From the NCBI RefSeq assembly GCF_002843425.1, contig NZ_NKXO01000008.1, forward strand, positions 1-64,000: a stretch of DNA of 64,000 nt. Direction: 5' to 3'. Shown piece by piece: positions 16,950 through 26,375 of the stretch (positions within the stretch are counted from its first letter, which is position 1; each line of letters starts with the position of its first letter). A program made the translations under genes and the position numbers. The notes under the pieces were generated by a model. The model ran no database searches and was not told the DNA's origin. It saw only the letters and a program-made list of their open reading frames with translations. This stretch comes from Raineya orbicola. GTDB taxonomy: Bacteria > Bacteroidota > Bacteroidia > Cytophagales > Thermonemataceae.

Positions 16950-18257
16950 ATGGCTGAAATTATACCTTTTAGGGCTTGGCGATATGCTCCTCATTTACCT
17001 ATTGATGAACTCACTTCTCCCCTTTTTGATGTAGTTTCTGAAAAGCAAATCAAAGCTCTGTATGCCCAAGAGTATAATAGTATTCATCTTTCTGTACCTG
17101 CAATGGGGGTGAGTTATCAAGAAATCGCTGATTTACAAGAAAAATGGAAAAAAGAAGGTGTACTTCGCCAAGATGAATTGCCCGCCATATACGTGTATTA
17201 CCAATATTTTTCTTTGCCCAACTCCAATAAAACTTTTTGCCGTAAAGGTTTTATTGCAATGGTACGCATTTACGAATGGAATGAAAATCAGATTTTAAGA
17301 CACGAAAACATACTCCCTCATTCTGTCAATGACCGCATAGAACTACTACGAGCTACTCAAATGAATATCGCTCCTACTCACGGACTTTATACTGATACAT
17401 TGCACCAACTTGAGCCTTTTATGGACGAAAGTATGCTCGCTCCTATCTACGAAACCGAAGATTATCAGGGGGTTAGAGATGTATTAAGCATCATTCAAGA
17501 TGCCCGAATAATTGCCAAATTTCAGGAAGTAATTGCTCAATCTAAAATTATCCTTGCCGATGGGCATCATCGTTATACGAGTTCTTTGGAATACGCCAAA
17601 GAAATGCGTAAGAAAAATCCTCATCACACGGGCAAGGAAATCTACAACTACCACCTGATGTATTTTACCAATACCGAAAGTGATGATTTGAAAATCTTGC
17701 CTACTCACCGATTAGTACAAGATTTGCCTAATTTCAATGAACAGAACCTTATTGATAAACTACACCAATATTTTGATATAAAGCCTGTCATTGAACCCGA
17801 AACTTTGGAAGAAGTGATTGCGGGCAAAACTTGGACTTTTGGCTTGGTTACACAAAATCTTTCTTGCAAAATTCGCCTCCGTGCCGAAGTTTTAGACCAA
17901 ATGACTTGGCATTTTCCCGAAGTGGTGAAACGTTTAGATTTAACCATTTTACACTATTTTGTGCTTTACAAAGTTTTGGGCATCAGCAAAGAAGAACAAC
18001 AACAAGGCAAGTATCTTTCTTTTGTTCGGAATTTTCACGAGTGTTTGGAAAAAGTTGAACATCAAAAAGCCCAAATTGCTCTCATCACACAAGGCGTAAG
18101 CATTGAAGAGGTAAAAAAAGTATGCGAAAGCGGTTATACAATGCCTCAAAAATCTACATATTTTTACCCAAAAGTAGTGTGTGGTTTTGTATTTGCAAGC
18201 ATTACCGAAAGCGAAAATGCCACTATGGCGGATAAATTTTTCAGAAAAACCTCTTAA
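16950..18257 (+). CDS. DUF1015 family protein
   Basis: 435-residue cytoplasmic protein of the DUF1015 (COG4198) family. Family features are IIPFRAWRYAP at the N-terminus with LTSPLFDVVSEKQ, the central ILADGHHRYTSSLEYA block and the MMYF/LMYFTNTESDDLKILPTHRL segment. The GHHRYT motif resembles the catalytic region of ParB/Srx-like folds, but the biochemical role of the family is not established. It is often found near serine or D-3-phosphoglycerate dehydrogenase genes in other genomes; neither is seen here. rsmG follows after 16 bp and is probably co-transcribed. Confidence 0.85.
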   Translation: MAEIIPFRAWRYAPHLPIDELTSPLFDVVSEKQIKALYAQEYNSIHLSVPAMGVSYQEIADLQEKWKKEGVLRQDELPAIYVYYQYFSLPNSNKTFCRKGFIAMVRIYEWNENQILRHENILPHSVNDRIELLRATQMNIAPTHGLYTDTLHQLEPFMDESMLAPIYETEDYQGVRDVLSIIQDARIIAKFQEVIAQSKIILADGHHRYTSSLEYAKEMRKKNPHHTGKEIYNYHLMYFTNTESDDLKILPTHRLVQDLPNFNEQNLIDKLHQYFDIKPVIEPETLEEVIAGKTWTFGLVTQNLSCKIRLRAEVLDQMTWHFPEVVKRLDLTILHYFVLYKVLGISKEEQQQGKYLSFVRNFHECLEKVEHQKAQIALITQGVSIEEVKKVCESGYTMPQKSTYFYPKVVCGFVFASITESENATMADKFFRKTS

Positions 18258-18273
18258 AACTTTCAAACTTTGT

Positions 18274-18906
18274 ATGTCTGTTGCATTGATAGAGAAATAT
18301 TTTCCCAATCTTTCAGAAAAGCAAAAACAACGTTTTGAGGCACTTTTGCCACTTTATCAGAACTGGAACGCTAAAATCAACGTGATTTCACGCAAGGATA
18401 TGGACGAATTTTACACACATCACGTCCTTCATTCTTTGGGAATTGCCAAAATAATAATGTTTGAACCTATGACAATGGTGCTTGATGTAGGCACGGGGGG
18501 GGGCTTTCCGGGCATTCCGCTCGCTATTCTGCAAGAAAAAGTAGAATTTCACCTCATTGATTCTATCGGTAAAAAAATAAAAGTAGTAGAAGGGGTTGCA
18601 AAAGAACTTGGTCTTGAAAATGTGCAATATCGTCAGATTCGTGCCGAGCAAGTAGAAAACAATATGTATGACTTTGTTTTAAGCCGTGCTGTTACGCAAG
18701 CTGATGTTTTTGGGGAGTGGGTAAAAAATAAATTTAGCAAAAACCAATATAATAAACTTCCTAATGGCATTCTACATCTCAAAGGAGGGGATTTGACCGA
18801 AGAGCTTGCTAAAATCAAGCGGAAATACAAAATTTTCAATCTTTCAGACTTTTTTCAAGAACCTTTCTTTGAAACCAAGAAAGTAGTGTATATCCCTCGC
18901 TTTTAG
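18274..18906 (+). CDS. rsmG: 16S rRNA (guanine(527)-N(7))-methyltransferase RsmG
   Basis: 210-residue SAM-dependent enzyme that methylates G527 of 16S rRNA. Loss of this activity gives low-level streptomycin resistance in other bacteria. Visible features are YFPNLSEKQKQRFEALLPLYQNWNAKINVISRKD at the N-terminus, the SAM motif LDVGTGGGFPGIPLAI (about 71-86) and SRAVTQ near 137. The Met at 18274 gives the family N-terminus; the frame is open further upstream inside the previous gene. The SAM motif is encoded by a run of nine G (18495-18503), a slippage-prone tract. A terminator and a convergent tRNA gene follow. Confidence 0.95.
   Translation: MSVALIEKYFPNLSEKQKQRFEALLPLYQNWNAKINVISRKDMDEFYTHHVLHSLGIAKIIMFEPMTMVLDVGTGGGFPGIPLAILQEKVEFHLIDSIGKKIKVVEGVAKELGLENVQYRQIRAEQVENNMYDFVLSRAVTQADVFGEWVKNKFSKNQYNKLPNGILHLKGGDLTEELAKIKRKYKIFNLSDFFQEPFFETKKVVYIPRF
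18495..18503. repeat. G9 homopolymer inside rsmG
   Basis: Nine consecutive G encode Gly-Gly-Gly of the SAM-binding loop. It is by far the longest G run that I noticed in this AT-rich window. Confidence 0.9.
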
Positions 18907-18923
18907 TCAGAATAACAAATAAA

Positions 18924-18957
18924 AAAACGCCTTCATTGCGTTATGAGGCGTTTTTTT
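18924..18957. terminator. bidirectional terminator between rsmG and tRNA-Gln
   Basis: The stem ACGCCT/AGGCGT has a 13-nt loop, with A-rich sequence before it and T7 after it. It serves rsmG on the plus strand and tRNA-Gln on the minus strand. Confidence 0.78.
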
Positions 18958-18958
18958 G

Positions 18959-19029
18959 TTGCCCGAGCTGGATTCGAACCAACACACGCAGAACCAAAAT
19001 CTGCAGTCCTGCCATTAGACGATCGGGCA
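18959..19029 (-). tRNA. tRNA-Gln (TTG anticodon)
   Basis: A cloverleaf can be drawn on the minus strand. The acceptor stem TGCCCGA/TCGGGCA is 7 perfect pairs and starts with U1 as in many tRNA-Gln. The D arm follows. The anticodon stem GCAGA/TCTGC has loop TTTTGGT (anticodon TTG), and the T arm has loop TTCGAAT. The discriminator base is A. No CCA is encoded, since the sequence after the discriminator reads CAA. Confidence 0.95.
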
Positions 19030-19041
19030 ATCATTTTTTAG

Positions 19042-20853
<1,812 letters not shown>

Positions 20854-20898
20854 GCAAACTATTTCGCAACAAGATTTCTTTTTTTGCGTTAAATCTTG

Positions 20899-20906
20899 TA
20901 AGTTTG
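20899..20906 (+). promoter_or_regulatory. -7 box TAAGTTTG for the DUF4290 gene
   Basis: A TAAGTTTG box lies 18 nt before the ATG at 20925, with an imperfect TTTC 20 bp upstream as the -33 element. It excludes the TTG at 20904 as a start. Confidence 0.5.
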
Positions 20907-20924
20907 AGGCTTAAAACCGCAGTT

Positions 20925-21605
20925 ATGTACGAATACACGAGCAGTGATACCGTAATACTCAAAGAGTACGGCAGAAACATTCAGAAAATGGTGGAATATC
21001 TCAAAACTATTCCCGATAGGCAAGAACGTACCGAAAAAGCCTATCTGGTAGTAGAAATGATGAAGCAAATCCACCCAAATTTCAAAGAATTTCAAGAAAC
21101 ACCAAGCAAATTTTGGGACGATTTGTTCATTATTGCCCAATTTGATTTAGATATTGATGCCCCCTACCCTATGCCCGAAAAAGATATGCTTGGCAAAAAA
21201 CCCGAACGCGTAGCGTATAGCACCAATAATATCAAGTTTCGGCATTATGGGAAAAATATTCAGTTGCTTGTGCAAGCCGTAGCCCACTTACCCGAAGGCG
21301 AAAGAAAAAAAGAGTTGGAAGCACACCTTTTCAATCTGATGAAATCCTTTCATCAGGCTTGGCAAAAAGATAATATTGAAGATAGCGTACTCGTAGAGCA
21401 AATCAAAGACCTTTCTGACGGAGCTATCCAATGCAATCTTGACGAACTCTATGGCAACCCTATCGTGAGCAGTTCGCAAGAAACGAAAAACCTAAAAGCC
21501 ACAAACACAAGCAGTAGCAATCATAACAAGAAAAACAAAAAAAATGCCTTCAATGGCAATAAAAAAAATAAAAACTGGAACAACAAAAACAAGGGGAAAT
21601 ATTAA
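20925..21605 (+). CDS. DUF4290 family protein
   Basis: 226-residue cytoplasmic protein. The first 170 residues match the Bacteroidota family DUF4290: SDTVILKEYGRNIQKMVEYLKTIPDRQERTEKAYLVVEMMKQIHP, then FDLDIDAPYPMP, and a second half beginning FRHYGKNIQLLV. The C-terminal 45 residues are a disordered basic tail rich in Lys and Asn (KKNKKN repeats), suggesting nucleic-acid or ribosome contact. The function is unknown. It lies between pyrG and a GT2 gene. A near-palindromic AT-rich sequence follows the stop (21630-21660) and may act as a weak terminator. Confidence 0.85.
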   Translation: MYEYTSSDTVILKEYGRNIQKMVEYLKTIPDRQERTEKAYLVVEMMKQIHPNFKEFQETPSKFWDDLFIIAQFDLDIDAPYPMPEKDMLGKKPERVAYSTNNIKFRHYGKNIQLLVQAVAHLPEGERKKELEAHLFNLMKSFHQAWQKDNIEDSVLVEQIKDLSDGAIQCNLDELYGNPIVSSSQETKNLKATNTSSSNHNKKNKKNAFNGNKKNKNWNNKNKGKY

Positions 21606-21689
21606 GAGGTTCAAAAGGCTTAAGGGCTCAAAGTTTGAAAGTTCAAGGTTTGAAACTTTGACTACTAACCTCAATCTTCCAAACATACG

Positions 21690-21697
21690 TAAGTTTG
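21690..21697 (+). promoter_or_regulatory. -7 box TAAGTTTG for the GT2 gene
   Basis: A TAAGTTTG box ends 7 nt before the ATG at 21705, so the transcript would have almost no leader. No TTTG is seen at the right -33 distance. Confidence 0.45.
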
Positions 21698-21704
21698 CTC
21701 ATCA

Positions 21705-22436
21705 ATGTCCGATGCACTGATAATTATTCCTACATACAACGAAATAGAAAATATTGAGGCTATCATTCGTAAAATTTTTTCGCTTGTATTGCCTTTCGAT
21801 TTACTTATTGTAGATGATGGCTCTCCCGATGGTACTGCCGAAAAAGTAAAAGATTTACAAAAAGAATTTGCAAGCAGGCTTTTTTTGGAACAACGTACAG
21901 GTAAGCAGGGTTTAGGCACAGCTTACATTCACGGCTTCCGTTGGGCTTTGCAAAGAAATTATGAGTATATTTTTGAAATGGACGCCGATTTTTCGCATAA
22001 CCCCGATGATTTAGTGCGTTTGTATCGTACTGCCTCGCAAGAAAATTACGATTTGGTGATAGGTTCTCGTTACGTTTCGGGTGTAAATGTTGTCAATTGG
22101 CCTATGAAGCGAGTTTTGATGTCTTATTTTGCAGGTAAATATGTGCGTTTTATTACAGGTATGCCCATTTCCGACCCTACGGCGGGTTTTAAGTGTTATC
22201 GCCGAAAAGTTTTAGAAACCATTGATTTAAATAAAATCAAATTTGTAGGCTATGCTTTTCAGATTGAAATGAAGTTTCAGACGTGGAAATATGGTTTCCG
22301 TATCAAAGAAATTCCCATTATTTTCACCGAAAGAGAGCGAGGCGTTTCCAAAATGAGTTTCAAAATCTTCAAAGAGGCTTTTTGGGGGGTTATTTCTCTC
22401 AAAATCAGTAGTTTTTTCAAAAAATATCAAGTTTAG
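21705..22436 (+). CDS. polyprenol monophosphomannose synthase-like GT2 glycosyltransferase
   Basis: 243 residues, the single-domain Dpm1-like form without C-terminal membrane helices. Motifs are ALIIIPTYNEIENI (N-terminus), VDDGSPDGTAEKV, KQGLGTAYIHGFRWAL, the metal-binding DADFSHNP, GSRYVSGVNVVNWP and ISDPTAGFKCYRR. It transfers a sugar (mannose or similar) from a nucleotide donor to a polyprenyl phosphate at the inner membrane, supplying periplasmic glycosylation. The exact sugar is uncertain. Its TAG stop lies inside a perfect 15-bp hairpin. Confidence 0.9.
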   Translation: MSDALIIIPTYNEIENIEAIIRKIFSLVLPFDLLIVDDGSPDGTAEKVKDLQKEFASRLFLEQRTGKQGLGTAYIHGFRWALQRNYEYIFEMDADFSHNPDDLVRLYRTASQENYDLVIGSRYVSGVNVVNWPMKRVLMSYFAGKYVRFITGMPISDPTAGFKCYRRKVLETIDLNKIKFVGYAFQIEMKFQTWKYGFRIKEIPIIFTERERGVSKMSFKIFKEAFWGVISLKISSFFKKYQV

Positions 22437-22467
22437 CGACAACATCGCTAATAGCGATGTTGTCGCT
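22435..22467. terminator. 15-bp perfect hairpin at the GT2/pyrB junction
   Basis: Arms at 22435-22449 and 22453-22467 pair without mismatch around a 3-nt loop. The arm includes part of the GT2 stop codon. No T-run follows on either side. It sits where a convergent terminator is expected, 10 bp before the pyrB stop. Confidence 0.6.
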
Positions 22468-22477
22468 GATAGCTACT

Positions 22478-23395
22478 TCAATTACTTTGAGCAAGTAGGT
22501 ACAGCACCGCCATACGGATAGCTACACCATTTTCTACTTGGTCTAAAATAATAGAGTGTGGGCTATCGGCTACATCGCTACTCAATTCTATGCCTCTATT
22601 GATAGGACCTGGGTGCATTATGATAATTTCCTTATCCAACTCTTCCAATAGCTTTCTGTTGATACCAAAATAAAGTGTATATTCTCGCAACGAAGGGAAA
22701 TACTTGATTTGTTGCCTTTCCAATTGAATACGAAGCACATTGGCTACCTCACACCAACGCAAAGCCTCGCGTACATTGTAAGTAATTTTCACGCCCAAAT
22801 CCTTGGCATATTTGGGAATAAGTGTAGCAGGAGCACAAAGCATTATTTCTGCCCCCAGTTTTTGCAAAGCAAAAATATTAGAAAGAGCGACACGAGAGTG
22901 TAAAATATCGCCAATAATTGCCACCTTTCTGCCTGCCACCGAACCCAACTTTTCTTGAATGGAAAAACAATCTAAAAGAGCCTGCGTAGGGTGTTCGTGT
23001 GTGCCATCGCCTGCATTGATGATATTAGCTTTGATGTGTTTGGCTAAAAAATGAGGCGAACCAACGCTACTATGACGCATCACGAGCATATCTACTTTCA
23101 TTGCCAAAATGTTATTCACCGTATCCAGCAAGGTTTCTCCCTTCTTTACCGAACTCCCCGAAGCCGAAAAATTGATTACATCAGCAGAAAGACGCTTTTC
23201 AGCAAGCTCAAAAGAAAGACGCGTACGCGTAGAATTTTCAAAAAACACATTGGCAATGGTTACATCTCGCAAAGAAGGTACTTTTTTAATAGGACGATTG
23301 ATAACCTCCTTGAAGTAACGAGCTGTTTCAAAGATTTTTTCAATATCCTTTTCGGTAATGTTTTTTATTCCCAAAAGATGTCTGGTGGAAAGCAT
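22478..23395 (-). CDS. pyrB: aspartate carbamoyltransferase catalytic subunit
   Basis: 305-residue enzyme of de novo pyrimidine synthesis; it joins carbamoyl phosphate and L-aspartate. The carbamoyl-phosphate loop FFENSTRTRLSFE (about 51-63), the motif GDGTHEHPTQALLD (about 128-141) and HPGPINRG near 257-264 are intact. Standard length. No regulatory subunit pyrI is adjacent. It lies 8 bp downstream of the TPR/PBP1 protein gene and is probably transcribed from that gene's promoter. That links a periplasmic protein and pyrimidine synthesis in one operon, likely without functional meaning. Confidence 0.96.
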   Translation of the reverse strand: MLSTRHLLGIKNITEKDIEKIFETARYFKEVINRPIKKVPSLRDVTIANVFFENSTRTRLSFELAEKRLSADVINFSASGSSVKKGETLLDTVNNILAMKVDMLVMRHSSVGSPHFLAKHIKANIINAGDGTHEHPTQALLDCFSIQEKLGSVAGRKVAIIGDILHSRVALSNIFALQKLGAEIMLCAPATLIPKYAKDLGVKITYNVREALRWCEVANVLRIQLERQQIKYFPSLREYTLYFGINRKLLEELDKEIIIMHPGPINRGIELSSDVADSPHSIILDQVENGVAIRMAVLYLLAQSN

Positions 23396-23403
23396 ATAAT
23401 TTT

Positions 23404-25155
23404 TTACTTTTCCTTTTTAGGTTTGGGTTTTACTTCAACGGGTTCTGTGCTTAAAGGGTTTGCCACTACTAACTTCTTATCCAAAAATTTCAAAATAGGC
23501 ACGTATTGATTATCTCTTTCGCTTTCGGTGAAAAGATAGCCCCTGAATGTCTTTTTGAAATCTTCACTTTCCACAATTTTTTTGTAAAAATCTCGTGGAT
23601 AAAGATGCAGGTATTTTACAAAAGAAATCATCACATCATAGCCTTTGTGGCTGGCAACAGGAGGGGCAGACATATTGCTGTATATTTCTACAAATTTTAC
23701 TCTTTGATTGTATTCTACTCTGAATGGCTCTCTATCGCCGCTCAGACGTGTATAGTCAGGGTCTATGAAATGAACATTTTGCTTTTCTAAATCCGCAGGT
23801 TTGAGTTCAGGAATTTTACGCCAAGCAAGCGTGGTAAGAATCGGCACATTGGGTAACTTTTCCTTCATTATTTCCATTATTTTCTCGGCGGCGGCTTGAC
23901 TGGAACTTGTTACGAAAATATAATTTACGTCTTTATATTCAGGATTAGAAAGTATTTGTTCTATTTGTGGTATCGTGGTAACTGAAATTTTGTGTTGATG
24001 TAAAATTTTACCCCCTAATTTTTCTAATTCGCTTTTGTGAGCATTCAGCAATTTCAATTCTTCAGGCAATTCGCTATGGAAAATGATTACATTTTTACCA
24101 AAAGTATTCACAGCAAACCGAGCCGACTGCCTGCCTTGCGTTTCTATGGAAGGTTGCAAAAAAAACGCATTTTTACTTTTCAAAAATTTTGGGTTGGTCA
24201 GAAATGGATTGATGATAGGAATATCTTTTTTCTCAGCAATTTCAAGGGCTTTGGCAAAATCTTCATCGTAGAAAGGTCCTACGAACATATCAATTTTTAC
24301 AAATTCATTATTTTTATACATCAATTCCAAAGTATCAGGATTTTGATAAACATCATATACCACAAGGCGAGTAGGCTTTTTGAGGGTTGTATCCAATATT
24401 CGTTGAGCTATTCTCATTCCTTGATAAAAATCTATGGAAAGATTCGTGGCGGGAGTGCGTTTTTTGGGGTCTTTATATTCTTTGAAGTTAATTGGCAAAA
24501 ACAATGCAATATTCAATGTATCGGACTTTCGGCGATAAACGTTTTTTTCTACTCTTTGCAAACGTACATTTTCAGGCTTTTCCAAATTATATTTTTGTAC
24601 AAGCTCCTCCAAAAGTTCTAAATCTTTGATGTTATCAACTTCTGTGGCTAATTTATCTACCAGAATTTGAGCTATGGTTTTATCGTTGGGATAAACAATT
24701 TGTAAGTTTTTCAGCACCGAAACTTCCCTTTTCCCCAAATAATGAGCCTTCATCACTTCGGCTTTGGCTTTCAGCGAGCCTCTGATTTTTTCAACATAAC
24801 TCAAGGCAATATTATCTTCTTTTCGCTCAAAGGCAATATTGGCTTGCAGATACAAAACTTCTTGCATTTTATCCCATTGCGGATATTGCTCGGAAAGTTT
24901 TTCTAATAGTTTTTCAGCTTCTTTCCATTTTTTAAGATAAAAATAACAGAGTGCTGAATAATAATGAGCATACTCCTGATAGATATTCCCTTTACTTTTT
25001 TTCAGTAGGGGGTCAAAAGCTAAAAGAGCTTCCTGATAGTCTTTGTTATTGAGAAAAGTTTTGGCTTTCTGATATTGCTCTGCAAGTTTTTTGTTTTGAG
25101 CAATCACACTAATTGAAAAGAAACTCAAACAAACAATAATTAAAGTTTTTTTCAT
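23404..25155 (-). CDS. exported TPR protein with C-terminal PBP1 (Leu/Ile/Val-binding type) domain
   Basis: 583 residues. A signal peptide (MKKTLIIVCLSFFSISVIAQ) is followed by a helical TPR region at about 21-195. A periplasmic-binding-protein type 1 fold (about 210-555) starts LNIALFLPINF and contains FYQGMRIA, DMFVGPFYDEDFAKALEIAEKKDIPIINP and VNYIFVTSSSQAAAEKIMEIM. There is no lipobox Cys. The order TPR then PBP1 is that of LpoA, the outer-membrane activator of penicillin-binding protein 1A in gammaproteobacteria. Similarity is architectural, not shown by sequence alignment. Other possibilities are a peptidoglycan-linked sensor or ABC-type binding protein; no transporter genes are nearby. 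It is the first gene before pyrB. Confidence 0.75.
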   Translation of the reverse strand: MKKTLIIVCLSFFSISVIAQNKKLAEQYQKAKTFLNNKDYQEALLAFDPLLKKSKGNIYQEYAHYYSALCYFYLKKWKEAEKLLEKLSEQYPQWDKMQEVLYLQANIAFERKEDNIALSYVEKIRGSLKAKAEVMKAHYLGKREVSVLKNLQIVYPNDKTIAQILVDKLATEVDNIKDLELLEELVQKYNLEKPENVRLQRVEKNVYRRKSDTLNIALFLPINFKEYKDPKKRTPATNLSIDFYQGMRIAQRILDTTLKKPTRLVVYDVYQNPDTLELMYKNNEFVKIDMFVGPFYDEDFAKALEIAEKKDIPIINPFLTNPKFLKSKNAFFLQPSIETQGRQSARFAVNTFGKNVIIFHSELPEELKLLNAHKSELEKLGGKILHQHKISVTTIPQIEQILSNPEYKDVNYIFVTSSSQAAAEKIMEIMKEKLPNVPILTTLAWRKIPELKPADLEKQNVHFIDPDYTRLSGDREPFRVEYNQRVKFVEIYSNMSAPPVASHKGYDVMISFVKYLHLYPRDFYKKIVESEDFKKTFRGYLFTESERDNQYVPILKFLDKKLVVANPLSTEPVEVKPKPKKEK

Positions 25156-25240
25156 TGGTTGAAGATTTACGGCTCAAATTTACAACAAGTTCAAAAATAT
25201 TTGATAACACTTTCAGTCTTATTTTTCAAAATTACATTTT

Positions 25241-25271
25241 TTTGATAATACAAACAAAAAGGCTAACTTGC
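25241..25271 (+). promoter_or_regulatory. promoter TTTG-N19-TAACTTGC
   Basis: TTTG at 25241-25244 lies exactly 19 bp from TAACTTGC at 25264-25271, a variant of the -7 box also seen before the GT9 gene. It places the start of the YCF48-like gene at 25324, not at the ATG at 25273. Confidence 0.55.
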
Positions 25272-25323
25272 AATGTCTTTTTTCAAAAAAACTTTGTTTT
25301 TACTGAAATACAAACAAAAAATT

Positions 25324-26346
25324 ATGCAAAAATATTTACTTGCTTTGTTGCTATTCCTTTCTGCGGTTACTTTTTCGCAGGAATTAGAGGTGATTTTACA
25401 AAATCCTGTTTCAGAAAACAATTTTAGGGGGTTGTGGGTAGTTGATGAAAATGTAGTTTGGGCAAGTGGTACGAAAGGCACAATCATTAAAACTACCAAC
25501 GGCGGAAAAAGTTGGCAAAACTTGCCAATCAAAGGCTTTGAAGACAAAGATTTTCGGGATATTGTTGCTTTTGATGAAAAACGAGCCTTTGTTATCAATG
25601 CAGGTTCGCCTGCTTATATTCTCAAAACCACTGACGGCGGTAACAATTGGCAAATAGTGTATCAGGATACTTCTAAAAACGCATTTTTGAATGATATTGG
25701 ATTTTTTGGAGAAAAAATTGGTTTTGTTTTCGGAGACCCTGATAACGAAGCTAATTTTACTTTGCTTAAATCTGAAGACGGAGGCAATACTTGGACAAAT
25801 ATTGGGAAAAATTTACCCAAAGCACAAAAAAATGAAGCGGGGTTTGCGGCAAGCGGTACGATTATGCGTTTCAGAGAACCTTCGCATATCTGGATAGGCA
25901 CTGGTGGGGGCGAAAAAGCTCGTATTTTGCTTTCAACTGATTTAGGAAATACTTGGCAAAGCGTAGAAGTGCCTATTTTGAGTGGAAAAGCTTCACAAGG
26001 AATTTTTTCGGTAGTTTTTCAGGATTTGAAAAATGGTGTTGCCGTAGGCGGTGATTATACACAACCCAATTTTTCCGAAAAAACCGCAATTTACACTTCT
26101 GATGGAGGCAAATCTTGGAAAATTGCCAAAATACCTCCCAAAGGTTATCGTTCTTGTGTTTCGTACATACGTAAGAAAACCTACATTGCCGTAGGTTCAA
26201 ATGGCATAGATTTTAGCAAAGACGGAGGAAAAAAATGGAAAAATATCTCAACCGAAGGGTTTCATACGGTACGTTTCATTCGTGAAGGGAACATTGGTTG
26301 GGCAATAGGAAATAAAGGAAAACTTGCTAAAATCATTCTGAAATAA
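25324..26346 (+). CDS. secreted YCF48-like/BNR beta-propeller protein
   Basis: 340 residues with a signal peptide (MQKYLLALLLFLSAVTFSQ). At least six repeats of the Asp-box/sialidase type follow, of the form KTTNGGKSWQN, KTTDGGNNWQ, KSEDGGNTWTN, STDLGNTWQS, TSDGGKSWK and SKDGGKKWKN. This indicates a beta-propeller of the YCF48/Hcf136 or sortilin type. Bacterial members are annotated as photosystem II assembly-like or oxidoreductase, but no enzymatic function is established. It is extracytoplasmic, with no T9SS tail at the C-terminus. A CoA transferase gene follows after 29 bp on the same strand. Confidence 0.83.
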   Translation: MQKYLLALLLFLSAVTFSQELEVILQNPVSENNFRGLWVVDENVVWASGTKGTIIKTTNGGKSWQNLPIKGFEDKDFRDIVAFDEKRAFVINAGSPAYILKTTDGGNNWQIVYQDTSKNAFLNDIGFFGEKIGFVFGDPDNEANFTLLKSEDGGNTWTNIGKNLPKAQKNEAGFAASGTIMRFREPSHIWIGTGGGEKARILLSTDLGNTWQSVEVPILSGKASQGIFSVVFQDLKNGVAVGGDYTQPNFSEKTAIYTSDGGKSWKIAKIPPKGYRSCVSYIRKKTYIAVGSNGIDFSKDGGKKWKNISTEGFHTVRFIREGNIGWAIGNKGKLAKIILK

Positions 26347-26375
26347 AACTAAAACATAAACCCTAAAATTTTGCT

